64,000 bases of DNA from Iocasia fonsfrigidae (GCF_017751145.1 NZ_CP046640.1:3576137-3640136), one strand, 5' to 3'; numbered from the stretch's first letter, positions 43,834 through 53,256 are shown. Numbers and translations are program-made. Notes: generated by a model not told the origin, from the sequence alone.

Positions 43834-44925
43834 TTAGTCATTAAACCCTAACATTCCTTGCTTAACTGATTTATCAATTGCTTCCCATAAACCGTTTAAA
43901 TATGTTGCTCCTAAAGCTCTATCATATAATCCATAACCTGGCATAGCTTTCTCGCCCCAAATCATTCTTCCATGATCAGGTCTTATAGGTCCTTCCATGC
44001 CAATATCATATAATGCCTTTACAATTTCATACATATCTAAGGAACCATCAGATGAAAGATGTGCTGCCTCATCAAATTTACCTGGCCCGTGATGAACAAG
44101 ATTTCTAATATGAGCAAAGTGTATTCGCCCTTTGAAACTTCTTATAATATCTGGAATATCATTATCAGGGTTAGAACCTAAAGAACCTGTACATATGGTT
44201 AACCCATTATTTTCCACAGAAACTGCATCAAGCATTCTTTGGATATTTTCTTTATTATTTATTATTCTTGGTAGATTAAATACAGACCATGCAGGATCAT
44301 CCATATGAATTGCCATCTTAATTCCATACTTTTGACAGGTAGGCATAATAGCATTTAAAAAATATATAAGATTTTCAAATAATTTTTCTTCATCTACATC
44401 CTTATACATTTCAAATAGTTCTCTTACCTTTCCTAGTCGTTCTGGTTCCCATCCTGGTAGTACAAACCCATTAGAGCTTGCTTCCATTTCCTTAAAAATC
44501 TTATCTGGATCTATTTTATCAATAACCTCTTGGTCATAAGAAAGGACTGTAGAACCATCAGGTCTTACCTTTGCAAGATCAGATCTTGTCCAGTCAAACA
44601 CAGGCATAAAATTATAGCATACTAAATTTATCCCTTCTTCCCCTAAATTTTCAAGAGTTTCAATATAATTATTGATATACTTATCTCTTGTAGGAAGACC
44701 AATCTTAATATCATCATGAATATTCACACTCTCAATACCGCTAACCTCTAACCCTGCTGACTCTACTTCATTTCTCATTGCCTGAATTGCTTCCCTACTC
44801 CACACTTCTCCAGGTTTAGAATCATATAGGGTTGTAATAACACCTACACAACCAGGAATCTGTTTGATCTGTTCTAAAGTCACATTATCATGCTTACTTC
44901 CAAACCATCTTAGCGTCATTTTCAT
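43834..44925 (-). CDS. uxuA: Mannonate dehydratase
   Basis: A 363-residue UxuA. MTLRWFGSKHDNVTLEQIKQ, GIESVNIHDDIKIGLP, GINLVCYNFMPVFDWTRSD, IHMDDPAWSVFNLPRI, CTGSLGSNPDNDIPD, HFAHIRNLVHH and RPDHGRMIWGE hold the metal-binding His/Cys/Asp residues. It dehydrates D-mannonate to 2-keto-3-deoxygluconate. KdgK and KDPG aldolase are not in the window. AAGGAG lies 8 nt before the ATG. Confidence 0.95.
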   Translation of the reverse strand: MKMTLRWFGSKHDNVTLEQIKQIPGCVGVITTLYDSKPGEVWSREAIQAMRNEVESAGLEVSGIESVNIHDDIKIGLPTRDKYINNYIETLENLGEEGINLVCYNFMPVFDWTRSDLAKVRPDGSTVLSYDQEVIDKIDPDKIFKEMEASSNGFVLPGWEPERLGKVRELFEMYKDVDEEKLFENLIYFLNAIMPTCQKYGIKMAIHMDDPAWSVFNLPRIINNKENIQRMLDAVSVENNGLTICTGSLGSNPDNDIPDIIRSFKGRIHFAHIRNLVHHGPGKFDEAAHLSSDGSLDMYEIVKALYDIGMEGPIRPDHGRMIWGEKAMPGYGLYDRALGATYLNGLWEAIDKSVKQGMLGFND

Positions 44926-44942
44926 ATTTACGTCTCCTTATT

Positions 44943-45638
44943 CTAATTACATTCGTTTTCCCTTTCCTTAAAAAATTCAGGATATTTATTAATAAGTTCT
45001 GTCTCTTCCACAAAAATCTTTGACAGATGTTTTTTGATTATATCTACAACCCCTTGAAGATTACCATTACATATTTTTTCTATAACCTCTAAATGCTGTA
45101 CAACTACATTAGAAAGTATTTTTTTATCCCATAAGGACATAAGCCGTATCCTCTTATAATGACCAGACATACTTTGAATAATTTCCCAGCACATGTTTTT
45201 ATCAGTACTTTTAAAAAATACACTATGAAAATTGTCATCATACTTCAAAAAAGACATATAATCATTATCCTTTATACTCTGCTTTTGCATCTCAATACAA
45301 TGCCTTAATATTTGTATATCACTTTCTTTACAGACACTAACAAACAATTTTATAGTATTTTCTTCGAGACTTTCTCTTAGAAATCTTTCTTCTGCAACTC
45401 GTTTTAAATCTATTTTGGAAACAATTGTTCCCTTTTGAGGAATAATATTAACAAGCCCCTCTTTTTCTAATTTAATAAGTGCATCCCTTACTGGCGATCT
45501 ACTTACATTTAATTTTTCAGAAATATCCTTGATGCTCAATGCCTCTCCTGGTTTTAAATTTAATGATATAATATTTTTACGAAGAGTATAATACACATTA
45601 TCTCCAATATTAAAAGATGCTTGATTTGATAACTGCAT
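44943..45638 (-). CDS. GntR-family regulator (FadR subfamily)
   Basis: A 231-residue regulator with an N-terminal winged helix (YYTLRKNIISLNLKPGEALS, LNVSRSPVRDALIKLEKEG, VNIIPQKGTIV) and an all-helical FCD ligand domain with the metal-binding Asp/His set (DDNFHSVFF, HYKRIRLM, QHLEVI). FadR-type regulators control hexuronate genes widely. It lies between uxuA and the Zn-dehydrogenase. The 28-bp palindrome in the dctP2 promoter is a likely target. Confidence 0.9.
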   Translation of the reverse strand: MQLSNQASFNIGDNVYYTLRKNIISLNLKPGEALSIKDISEKLNVSRSPVRDALIKLEKEGLVNIIPQKGTIVSKIDLKRVAEERFLRESLEENTIKLFVSVCKESDIQILRHCIEMQKQSIKDNDYMSFLKYDDNFHSVFFKSTDKNMCWEIIQSMSGHYKRIRLMSLWDKKILSNVVVQHLEVIEKICNGNLQGVVDIIKKHLSKIFVEETELINKYPEFFKERENECN

Positions 45639-45730
45639 ACGCCTACACCCCCTCTTTAATGACTTTGCTAAAATAAAATTCGATTAAATCTATTTAAAGA
45701 TTCAGGATATCTTTCCAAACTTATAACCAA

Positions 45731-46741
45731 TTAAAATGTTAACACAATTTTTCTAAACTTTCTACTAGAAACTACATCAAATGCTTTCTTAATGTCTTTG
45801 AAATTAAAAACATGTGATATCATATCTCCTGCTTGAATAATATCTCTAGCAAATAAGTCAATTACTTTTTCGAATTTATCATGCTGTAATCGAGAGCCAA
45901 TAATATCTAGTTCCTTAGCCGTGATCTTAAATTGTGCAATTTCTGAAACTCTAGTATCAAATCCCATTAACACAACTCTTCCTGCATTACCAACAACATC
46001 TACTAAAAATTCAAAGGACCCAGGGTTACATACTGAGTCAATACAAACTGTTGGTCCATAGTCATTAGAAGCAGCCTGTATCTCCTCCTTTAAAGTTGGA
46101 CTTTTCCCATTAATTGTATAAGCAGCACCCAATCTTTTTGCCTGATCAAGTTTGTCTTCTTCAATATCTACAGCTATAATTTTACAGCCAAAACTTTTAG
46201 CTACTTGTATAATTGTTGAACCTAAAGCACCTGCACCATATACTAATAAAGTATCATCTTCTTGAAGTCTCCCCCTGGCACAAGCTTGAAAAGCAATAGT
46301 AAAGGGTTCAATCAAAACAGCAGTCTTAAAGTCTAGATCTTTTGGAATTAAATATGCTGATGTCTCTGGTACTGTCATATGCTCACGATAACCACCATCT
46401 ATATTGACTCCTCTGACCTTTAAATCGACACAAACATTATCTCTACCATGTTTGCATGCATAACACATATTACAGCTTTCGGTCTGTTTAATAATCACAT
46501 GATCTCCAACTTCAAATCTCGTAACAGAGTTCGCAATTTCTTGAACTATCCCTGTTACTTCATGGCCAAGAATTCTAGGGTAGCTTGCAACTGGAGACTT
46601 CCCTAAATAAATACTAATATCACTACCACAAATACCAGCAGCTTTAACTTTTATAAGTATTTCGTTATCCTTTTCTAGTTTTACTTCTGGAATTTCAACA
46701 ACAGCTATCTTATTAGGTTCCTCAACTCTCAATGCTTTCAT
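45731..46741 (-). CDS. Zn-dependent alcohol dehydrogenase (RspB/LgoD-like)
   Basis: A 336-residue medium-chain dehydrogenase. The catalytic zinc site is ICGSDISIY with GHEVTGIV; the structural zinc Cys are in CNMCYACKHGRDNVC; the cofactor loop is LLVYGAGALGSTIIQVAKSF. It resembles RspB and L-galactonate/L-gulonate 5-dehydrogenases, which make tagaturonate or fructuronate, the UxuB substrates. That route fits the operon. ATG 46741 is preferred, with GAGGAGG 7 nt upstream. Confidence 0.85.
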   Translation of the reverse strand: MKALRVEEPNKIAVVEIPEVKLEKDNEILIKVKAAGICGSDISIYLGKSPVASYPRILGHEVTGIVQEIANSVTRFEVGDHVIIKQTESCNMCYACKHGRDNVCVDLKVRGVNIDGGYREHMTVPETSAYLIPKDLDFKTAVLIEPFTIAFQACARGRLQEDDTLLVYGAGALGSTIIQVAKSFGCKIIAVDIEEDKLDQAKRLGAAYTINGKSPTLKEEIQAASNDYGPTVCIDSVCNPGSFEFLVDVVGNAGRVVLMGFDTRVSEIAQFKITAKELDIIGSRLQHDKFEKVIDLFARDIIQAGDMISHVFNFKDIKKAFDVVSSRKFRKIVLTF

Positions 46742-46889
46742 CACAATTCCTCCTCAACTAGACTTTTACTTTTACTATAATTTTTCTAACTCCATTTACT
46801 AGCCATTTATAGCAGAATAGTCTATGAGATTCATTCGGTTAGACAAGATAAAAGTATCTTAATATAAACAATATTTCCTATGGACATCT

Positions 46890-47903
46890 CTAAAGGAATT
46901 TAATCTCTTCCCAAACACTATCATCCACAAAGATTCCCTTAGCATCATGCTCTTCTCTAAATCTCACGAAATCTTCACCAGGTGTAAAAATTCCCGTTGA
47001 ATCCTCTGATAGCTCTGAACTTTTTATGTGTGTTACAGCTTTTTTAATTGTAGCTGCCATATTCTCCTCTTTATCACTAATTTTCTTAGGATCAATAATA
47101 ATCATAACCTGTGATGCGCCACCACAACTTCCTTTTCCTTTTTTATCTAAATCTGCAGCTCCAATACCATCTGTTAAGATAGAACCTAAAATGTCTAGCA
47201 TAAAAGAAAAACTAGAGCCTTTCCAATATCCTATTGGCATGATTCTCATTGACTCTTCTATTGCACCTGGGTCATCAGTAATATGTCCATCTTTATCAAA
47301 CCCACCTGGAAATGGTAGCTTTTTGTTAGCTAATCTTGTTACTTGTAGTTTTCCATAGGAATATTGTGATATGGCCATGTCTAATTCAATTGCGGGCTCG
47401 CCATCAACACCTGGTACTGCCATTACAAATGGATTGTTTCCTAGCTTACATTCTTTTCCACCCCATGGCGGCATACATGATTCAGTGTTAGTCCACATAA
47501 TGGCAATGTAACCTCGATTAGCAGCATGTAAGCCATACGTACCACCACGCATCCAATGGGTCGTGTTTTTTAAGCCAACCATTCCTATGCCGTATTTATC
47601 CGCAAGTTCCATCCCTTTTTCCACACCATATAAAGCATTCAGAACACCAGGACCCATATTACCGTTATAAACTTGTATTGCACCAAATTCTTTTTCCAAA
47701 GTCGGCTCAGCGTCTACATCAACCCAGCCTTTTTGAATATAATCCACAAAACGGGCAACTCTATTTGTCCCATGTGAGTAAATACCATCATAGGTTGATT
47801 CTGTATGAACTCTAGCACAAGTTTCTGCTTTTTCTTCACTAAGTCCGTATTTTATAAACACTCTTTTAATCTCATTCTTAATTTCTTCAAAGGTTAATCT
47901 CAT
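46890..47903 (-). CDS. Ldh-family NAD(P)H oxidoreductase (YiaK/AllD-like)
   Basis: A 337-residue malate/L-lactate dehydrogenase-family protein (not the Rossmann LDH). It shows IYSHGTNRVARFVDYI, NGNMGPGVLNALYGVEKGM, NTTHWMRGGTYGLHAANRGY, the family Asn-Pro segment KLGNNPFVMAVP, and GSFSFMLDILGSILTDG-type helix. Relatives reduce 2,3-diketo-L-gulonate (YiaK), ureidoglycolate or other 2-keto acids. As in E. coli yia genes it is next to a TRAP transporter. The imported acid is therefore likely a hexonate or keto-hexonate. Confidence 0.87.
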   Translation of the reverse strand: MRLTFEEIKNEIKRVFIKYGLSEEKAETCARVHTESTYDGIYSHGTNRVARFVDYIQKGWVDVDAEPTLEKEFGAIQVYNGNMGPGVLNALYGVEKGMELADKYGIGMVGLKNTTHWMRGGTYGLHAANRGYIAIMWTNTESCMPPWGGKECKLGNNPFVMAVPGVDGEPAIELDMAISQYSYGKLQVTRLANKKLPFPGGFDKDGHITDDPGAIEESMRIMPIGYWKGSSFSFMLDILGSILTDGIGAADLDKKGKGSCGGASQVMIIIDPKKISDKEENMAATIKKAVTHIKSSELSEDSTGIFTPGEDFVRFREEHDAKGIFVDDSVWEEIKFL

Positions 47904-47935
47904 ATTTTAGTCTCCTTTTTATATCATTTTGATTT

Positions 47936-49213
47936 TTAACCGAAAACCATGTTTGGTAAAAACAGCACAACTTGTGGAAAGAATACTAATACTGCCAATA
48001 ATACAATAACAGCTCCTAAAAATAAAATTGATTCTTTTGTATATGTTTCAACTGGACATTGTAATATCGAACATGTTGTATACATTGTAACACCTATAGG
48101 TGGTGTCATTCCCCCCATAGTTACTAAAATCATAAATAAAATACCAAAATGAACGGGATCAAAACCTAAATTTGTTACAATAGGCAAGAAAATTGGTGTT
48201 AAAATCAATACATTTGCAGTTGCTTCCATAAACATACCTACCACAAAAACAAAAGCTAAAATAATAAATAATACAATATACGAATTTGATGATACATTAA
48301 TTATTAAATCTGCTAATGTTTGAGGAACTCTTCCCGTAACCAATGCATAACCAAAAGCATTAGAGCAAATGATAATTAACATAATTACAGCTAAATCTAC
48401 CGAAGTCTGTTTTAAAACCTCAATCATCTTTTTCATTGTCAATTCTTTGTAAACAAACACACCAATAATAAAGGCATATACTACAGCAAACGCACCTGCT
48501 TCAGATGGTGTGAAGATACCAAAACGAATCCCAACAATTAGTATAACAGGAAATAATAAGGCCCATATATTCTCTACTAAGCCTTTTAAAATTTCTAAAA
48601 CCGTTGGTGATTTTTCCATTTCTCTAGCATATTTTCTCTTTCTAGAAATAATATTCACTGTAGTCATAAACACAATCGTCAATAAAACACCGGGTACGAT
48701 TCCTGCTAAAAACAAACGACCTATTGATATTTCACCTGTGACCCCATATAAAATAAGACCAATACTTGGAGGTATTGTAGAGGTAATTAAACCACCCATA
48801 GCTAAGATAGCTGCAGTAAAGCCCTTAGAATACCCTCTTTTTCCCATATCCGGACCAAGGATACGACTTTCCATCGCAGCATCAGCTGTAGCAGAGCCTG
48901 AAATCCCACCCATCAACGTACTGAGAACTACAGAAACCTGAGCAAGACCACCATACATATGTCCCGTAAGTACTGTTGAAAACTTAATAAGTCTCTTAGT
49001 AATTCCAGTTTCATTCATTAAGTTTCCTGCAAGGACAAAGAAAGGGACTGCCAGTAATGAAAAGGATTGGGTACTACTTACCATTCTTTGAGCTACAATT
49101 TGAATAGGCACACCTTCACTAATAAAGAAAGAAAGAGTAGATATTCCAATTGCAAAGGCTACAGGCATCCCTATGGCCAATAGTATCACAAAGCTTATAG
49201 CTAAGATGATCAT
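47936..49213 (-). CDS. dctM: TRAP transporter large permease DctM (second system)
   Basis: A 425-residue DctM: GMPVAFAIGISTLSFF, LLAVPFFVLAGNLMNETGIT, LMGGISGSATADAAMESRI, STIPPSIGLILYGVTG, GIFTPSEAGAFAVVYAF and GGMTPPIGVTMYTTCSI. Compared with the 8 kb paralogue it is clearly divergent, so the two systems carry different ligands. It overlaps the dctQ2 stop by 4 nt. Confidence 0.93.
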   Translation of the reverse strand: MIILAISFVILLAIGMPVAFAIGISTLSFFISEGVPIQIVAQRMVSSTQSFSLLAVPFFVLAGNLMNETGITKRLIKFSTVLTGHMYGGLAQVSVVLSTLMGGISGSATADAAMESRILGPDMGKRGYSKGFTAAILAMGGLITSTIPPSIGLILYGVTGEISIGRLFLAGIVPGVLLTIVFMTTVNIISRKRKYAREMEKSPTVLEILKGLVENIWALLFPVILIVGIRFGIFTPSEAGAFAVVYAFIIGVFVYKELTMKKMIEVLKQTSVDLAVIMLIIICSNAFGYALVTGRVPQTLADLIINVSSNSYIVLFIILAFVFVVGMFMEATANVLILTPIFLPIVTNLGFDPVHFGILFMILVTMGGMTPPIGVTMYTTCSILQCPVETYTKESILFLGAVIVLLAVLVFFPQVVLFLPNMVFG

Positions 49214-49713
49214 ATGGTTTCCCCCCCTCCTTGGTTTTTCTGAATAATACCTTGATAATCATGTTTTATAATGTTGCCAACATATCCTATCAATCTTTTC
49301 ATAACAGTGTATAACATCAGTAAACATCCAACAGGTGCACTAATGGTAACAAAGGAATAACTTATTGGTAATGTATTAAACGTTCTTTGAAAATTGATTA
49401 TTGATAAATTTGTTCCATAATAAATAACAAATATCAAGAAAAACATAATCAATACACTATTAAATAAATAAATTGCATTTCGTATCGGAAGTGAAAACTT
49501 ATTTGCCAATAAATCAACACCCATATGTCGTTTACGGCGCATGGCTAGGTCTGCTCCAATAAAGCAGACCCAGGAAAATGTCAGTTGGGCAAAGTCAACT
49601 GACCAAGACATATCTATACCAAACCATCTCAATGTAGCAGCCGTAAAAACGAGTAATATTAGTATTGAAAGACCTATACATACAGTTATTTCTTCAATAC
49701 GTTGAATTTTCAT
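49210..49713 (-). CDS. dctQ: TRAP transporter small permease DctQ (second system)
   Basis: A 167-residue four-helix protein with DMSWSVDFAQLTFSWVCFIG and RRKRHMGVDLLANKF, the conserved DctQ segments. It lies 21 nt after dctP2 and overlaps dctM2 by 4 nt. Confidence 0.88.
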   Translation of the reverse strand: MKIQRIEEITVCIGLSILILLVFTAATLRWFGIDMSWSVDFAQLTFSWVCFIGADLAMRRKRHMGVDLLANKFSLPIRNAIYLFNSVLIMFFLIFVIYYGTNLSIINFQRTFNTLPISYSFVTISAPVGCLLMLYTVMKRLIGYVGNIIKHDYQGIIQKNQGGGETI

Positions 49714-49734
49714 GTCAAAACCTCGCTTTTAGTA

Positions 49735-50721
49735 TTATCTTCCTAGTTCTTTATCAATTTTATCTTTAAGTTCTCTATATCCTAAATCATCGTAAGTTGA
49801 TTCCGCAGCTGCTTTGAATGCATCAACATCTACAACTTCTATACCAGCATCAGTAATAGTTTGTAAAAATTCTCCATTCTTTTTAATAACAATATCAGAA
49901 GCATATTTACCTGCATTATAAGATTCTTCTGTAAGAATACTTTGATACTCTTCCGGTAACTTTTCAAACCAATTATTAGAAATCACAAGTCCAGTAAGCA
50001 ATTGGAAATGACCTGTTTGAGAAAGGTAATCAGTAACTTCATAAATACTTGAACCTACTGCTGCAGAGTTGTGTACCTCAACACCTTCAATTACCTTCTG
50101 TTGAAGTGCTTGGTACGCCTCTGACCACGGAAGAACTGTAGTATTCGCTCCCATTGCCTCCAGGGACTTCGTTACTACATCAGAACCAGAACTTCTAATA
50201 CGTAATCCATTCAAATCCTCTGGTTTAGTAACCGGTGACTTTGTAAAAAGATTTCTACTACCTTGATAGTAATTAAAAGATAGTACTTTAAATCCATATT
50301 CTTCAAATTCCCCTACTAAGTCTTTATATACTGAGGTTTTCATCAATTTTAAGGCGCCTTCATAATCATTAGCTAAATAAGGTCCTCCTAGAATTCCAAA
50401 ATCTTTAATATAATTGCTCATACGACCCGGATCTGTAATAATCCCAACACCAGCACCAACCTTGGCTTGTTCTAAAACATCTTCATCTGCACCGAGTTGC
50501 GAACCTGAGTATAGTTCCACTGTAACAGCTCCATCTGTTCTTTGTTCAACACTTTTTTTGAACACCTCAAGACCCTTATAAATAGGATCTGCCTCAGTCA
50601 ATACTGTACCTACTTTAAGTACATAACTTTCTCCCTTTGCATCTTTTCCTGTTCCACTACAAGCTGCCAGTGAAATAAGTAAACCTAAAATCAAAATACT
50701 TGCTAATAATTTTTGTTTCAT
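49735..50721 (-). CDS. dctP: TRAP substrate-binding lipoprotein DctP (second system)
   Basis: A 328-residue binding protein with a lipoprotein signal: LLISLAACSGTGKD places the lipobox Cys at about residue 21. Mature motifs are LYSGSQLGADEDVLEQAKVG, LRIRSSGSDVVTKSLEAMGA with the carboxylate-binding Arg, and AYQALQQKVIEGVEVHNSAA. It differs from DctP1, which is secreted without a lipid anchor. AGGAGG precedes the ATG. Its promoter carries a strong repressor-type palindrome. Confidence 0.92.
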   Translation of the reverse strand: MKQKLLASILILGLLISLAACSGTGKDAKGESYVLKVGTVLTEADPIYKGLEVFKKSVEQRTDGAVTVELYSGSQLGADEDVLEQAKVGAGVGIITDPGRMSNYIKDFGILGGPYLANDYEGALKLMKTSVYKDLVGEFEEYGFKVLSFNYYQGSRNLFTKSPVTKPEDLNGLRIRSSGSDVVTKSLEAMGANTTVLPWSEAYQALQQKVIEGVEVHNSAAVGSSIYEVTDYLSQTGHFQLLTGLVISNNWFEKLPEEYQSILTEESYNAGKYASDIVIKKNGEFLQTITDAGIEVVDVDAFKAAAESTYDDLGYRELKDKIDKELGR

Positions 50722-50742
50722 TTTAAAGCCTCCTCTAGATTT

Positions 50743-50780
50743 TATACTAATATACTAACATATTAGTATATTTTTGTCAA
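50743..50780 (-). promoter_or_regulatory. dctP2 promoter covered by a 28-bp palindrome
   Basis: TTGACA (50780-50775), 17 nt, TAGTAT (50757-50752) on the minus strand. The perfect palindrome arms TATACTAATAT / ATATTAGTATA (50743-50770, 6-nt centre) overlap the spacer and -10 box, a repressor arrangement; the FadR-type regulator at 44.9 kb is the likely ligand-sensing protein. Confidence 0.7.
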
Positions 50781-50994
50781 ACATAAGAACATTCGATTTT
50801 GAACCTTCCTTAAGGCATTAATCCAGCAAAAACTGTAAAGCTAGCTTAAGAGTATAAATACAATGTTGCATACTCCCTCATTAATAGAATCAGCAAACTA
50901 GTATATGTTTAATTATCATATTTTTCAGCACAATAACAAAAAAGTCTAATGCCATACATTATATAAAAATTCAAATATTCAACTAAAAATAAAT

Positions 50995-51019
50995 TAGAGA
51001 CCAATTTTTCAGGTCTCTA
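50995..51019 (-). terminator. Terminator after larA
   Basis: TAGAGACC and GGTCTCTA around a 9-nt loop, then ATTTATTTTTAG on the minus strand, 80 bp past the larA stop. The rest of the 377-bp gap holds the dctP2 promoter and no gene. Confidence 0.8.
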
Positions 51020-51098
51020 GTTGTAAGCTAATATTGTTATCCGGTAGTATTCTGCATCTACTTAAGTTAAGTAACAGACTTAATTATTTACTTAATAG

Positions 51099-52352
51099 TT
51101 AATCAGTATATAATGGCACTGTATTAGCACCATGTGGTATAATGTATACTAAATCTTCAGCTGATATTAACTGACTAACAAACTCATTAATATCTATAAC
51201 CGGGTCCATGAAAGTTTCTTGAACAATACCTCTTTTCATACTACTATATAAATAAAGAGGATTTTTTCTTGCTACCCTGGCAATGGCAAAAGCCTTATGT
51301 CCACCAAGTTCAAATACCTTTTTGATCTTTTCTTCAAGATATTCCGGTTTCTCAGCCTCTAATAACCATTTTTCAAAAGTATCTTCACCCAGTGATTCCT
51401 TACACTCAGCTATTAACAAAATTGGTGCTCCTTCTTTTACACAATATGAAGCATTTTCAAGTGCCTTTTGAGCCTGATACATATTAATATCCTTGGGAAA
51501 ACCACCAGTACTAACTATTACTGCATCTGCCAGTTTATCTATTTTAATAACAGAATTTTTCCTACACAACTCAACACCTTTTTCCCAGGCCTTTAGATAA
51601 TGACCTACTACCAAGTCTACAGGTTCATTTTTGCTGTCAACAATAACATTAGATATGAATTTCAAATTAGCCATTTTAGCTGCTTCTACTGCTGTCTGAT
51701 GAAATTTATTGCCGGCCAGATTGGCAGTCTTAGCTTCAGGTAGTCTCATTAAAGAATGATGGGTTTCTATAGTCTCCCGGCCACAAACCCCTGGTAACAG
51801 TGATTTCCTGCCACCTGAATAACCAGCCATATAATGAGGAGCAATAACACCTATGGCACATAATAAATCTGCTTCCATAGCCAGCGGATTTACATAAAGA
51901 GGAATCCCTTCACTTAACTTGCCAGCATAAACCATTTCTTCTTCACATTTATGATTTTCCCAATGATAACGATCTATTATATCTTTACCTACAGTCTCTT
52001 CAACCTCTTTTGGGGTCATTGGCCGGTGCATACCAGTAGCAATTAAAAGGCTTATATTTTCATCAACTATCCCTGCTTCTTCCAGTTCTTCTAACATCGG
52101 TTTAAGGACAATATTATATGGCACCGGTCTGGTTATATCATTAATAATAATCACAATCTTTTCTGGCTTTTCCTGCTGAACTAGACTGGCTAAGGTCGGG
52201 GAATCAACCGGATTGGAAAAACTAGCCTTTATCTTCTGCTGCCAGTCAATTTTCCCCCTTTCCTCTGCCGTAGATTCCAATATTTTATATTTTTCTGGCA
52301 GATTAAGATTAAGTTGACCTGTCCCATATGCTAAATTAATCTGTTTAACCAT
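51099..52352 (-). CDS. larA: LarA-type nickel-dependent racemase/epimerase
   Basis: A 417-residue LarA-family enzyme. IINDITRPVP, LIATGMHRPMTPKEV, and HYMAGYSGGRKSLLPGVCG followed by THHSL hold the Lys that carries the nickel-pincer cofactor and His residues around nickel. Lactate racemase is the founding member, but the family is broad and acts on many 2-hydroxyacids. The cofactor genes larB, larC and larE are not nearby. GAGGAG precedes the ATG. A stand-alone gene. Confidence 0.85.
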   Translation of the reverse strand: MVKQINLAYGTGQLNLNLPEKYKILESTAEERGKIDWQQKIKASFSNPVDSPTLASLVQQEKPEKIVIIINDITRPVPYNIVLKPMLEELEEAGIVDENISLLIATGMHRPMTPKEVEETVGKDIIDRYHWENHKCEEEMVYAGKLSEGIPLYVNPLAMEADLLCAIGVIAPHYMAGYSGGRKSLLPGVCGRETIETHHSLMRLPEAKTANLAGNKFHQTAVEAAKMANLKFISNVIVDSKNEPVDLVVGHYLKAWEKGVELCRKNSVIKIDKLADAVIVSTGGFPKDINMYQAQKALENASYCVKEGAPILLIAECKESLGEDTFEKWLLEAEKPEYLEEKIKKVFELGGHKAFAIARVARKNPLYLYSSMKRGIVQETFMDPVIDINEFVSQLISAEDLVYIIPHGANTVPLYTD

Positions 52353-52570
52353 TGTAATTCTCCTCAGTTTCTAATTTTTTCTCCTAATCTATATTTTTTG
52401 AATATCTACATTAATAATATATTATCAATTAATCCATTAAATTTCAATCTTATTTACCTATACCTTGATCCTTTTTTTAATGCCCTTACCACAGGCAATT
52501 CTTCACCAGAAAGAAACCTGATAAGGGTTCCAATTAATCTTTTTCTTTATAAATAATATTTTATAGTGTG

Positions 52571-52681
52571 TGTTCGAAAGGGCATAAATAGGGGATTATA
52601 TATCCCTGAACGAAGTTAAGGTGTTACCGTTGAGTGAAGGGATATATAATCCCCGGCGATATATACTGATACTTTCGAACA
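52571..52681. repeat. Nested-palindrome intergenic element B
   Basis: Outer arms GTTCGAAAG / CTTTCGAAC, inner perfect 17-bp arms GGGGATTATATATCCCT / AGGGATATATAATCCCC, and a 30-nt loop with an AAGGTGTTACC mini-hairpin. Non-coding. The build and the loop ends (ACG.A...AGTGA) resemble element A at 19.3 kb while the stems differ in sequence. It occupies the 451-bp gap between larA and cheY. Confidence 0.6.
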
Positions 52682-52705
52682 GACTCTTATAACATATTCA
52701 ACAAC

Positions 52706-52745
52706 AAAAAGAACCCTTAATTACCTGTAAAGGCAATAGGTTCCC
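52706..52745 (-). terminator. Terminator after cheY
   Basis: On the minus strand GGGAACC...GGGTTC with imperfect inner pairing is followed by TTTTTG, about 60 bp after the cheY stop. Confidence 0.55.
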
Positions 52746-52803
52746 TTAATCAATATATAAGATATTTAATTAAAAAACATGCCAAGCCCTCAGTTATATA
52801 GAC

Positions 52804-53163
52804 TTAATTTGCCTTACTAAGGGCTTCTTTTACCCTGTCTTTATTAAATGGTTTAACAATAAAATCCTTGGCCCCACTTTTAATAGCGTCCAGAACCATT
52901 GTCTGCTGCCCCATAGCACTGCACATTATAATACTGGCAGTTTCATCAATACTAATAATCTCTTTTAAGGCCTCCAGACCACTCATCTCAGGCATAGTAA
53001 TATCCATAGTAACAATATCAGGCTGAAGATCAGCATATTTGGCAACAGCCTCTTCTCCATTTGTCGCTTCACCAATTACCTCATAGCCAATCTCTTCAAT
53101 TAGATTCTTTAATGTCAGCCTCATAAACGCTGCATCATCTACTATTAATATCTTTTTAGCCAA
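52804..53163 (-). CDS. cheY: CheY-like response regulator (TTG start)
   Basis: A 119-residue single receiver domain: KKILIVDDAAFMRLTLKNLI acidic pair, phospho-Asp in PDIVTMDITMPEMSG, Ser/Thr in SIIMCSAMGQ and Lys in FIVKPFNKDRV. This is the flagellar-switch CheY type. The start is TTG 53163 because GGGAGGGAG sits just upstream and the protein then has exact family length; the longer frame adds an unrelated hydrophobic leader. Other chemotaxis genes are not adjacent. Confidence 0.9.
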   Translation of the reverse strand: MAKKILIVDDAAFMRLTLKNLIEEIGYEVIGEATNGEEAVAKYADLQPDIVTMDITMPEMSGLEALKEIISIDETASIIMCSAMGQQTMVLDAIKSGAKDFIVKPFNKDRVKEALSKAN

Positions 53164-53256
53164 GATAATCTCCCTCCCTAAATATAGTTGATTATATACC
53201 ACTATACAAGCTAATAATGTGATTACAATCACTGTATTGTTAAATTTTATTTTTCA

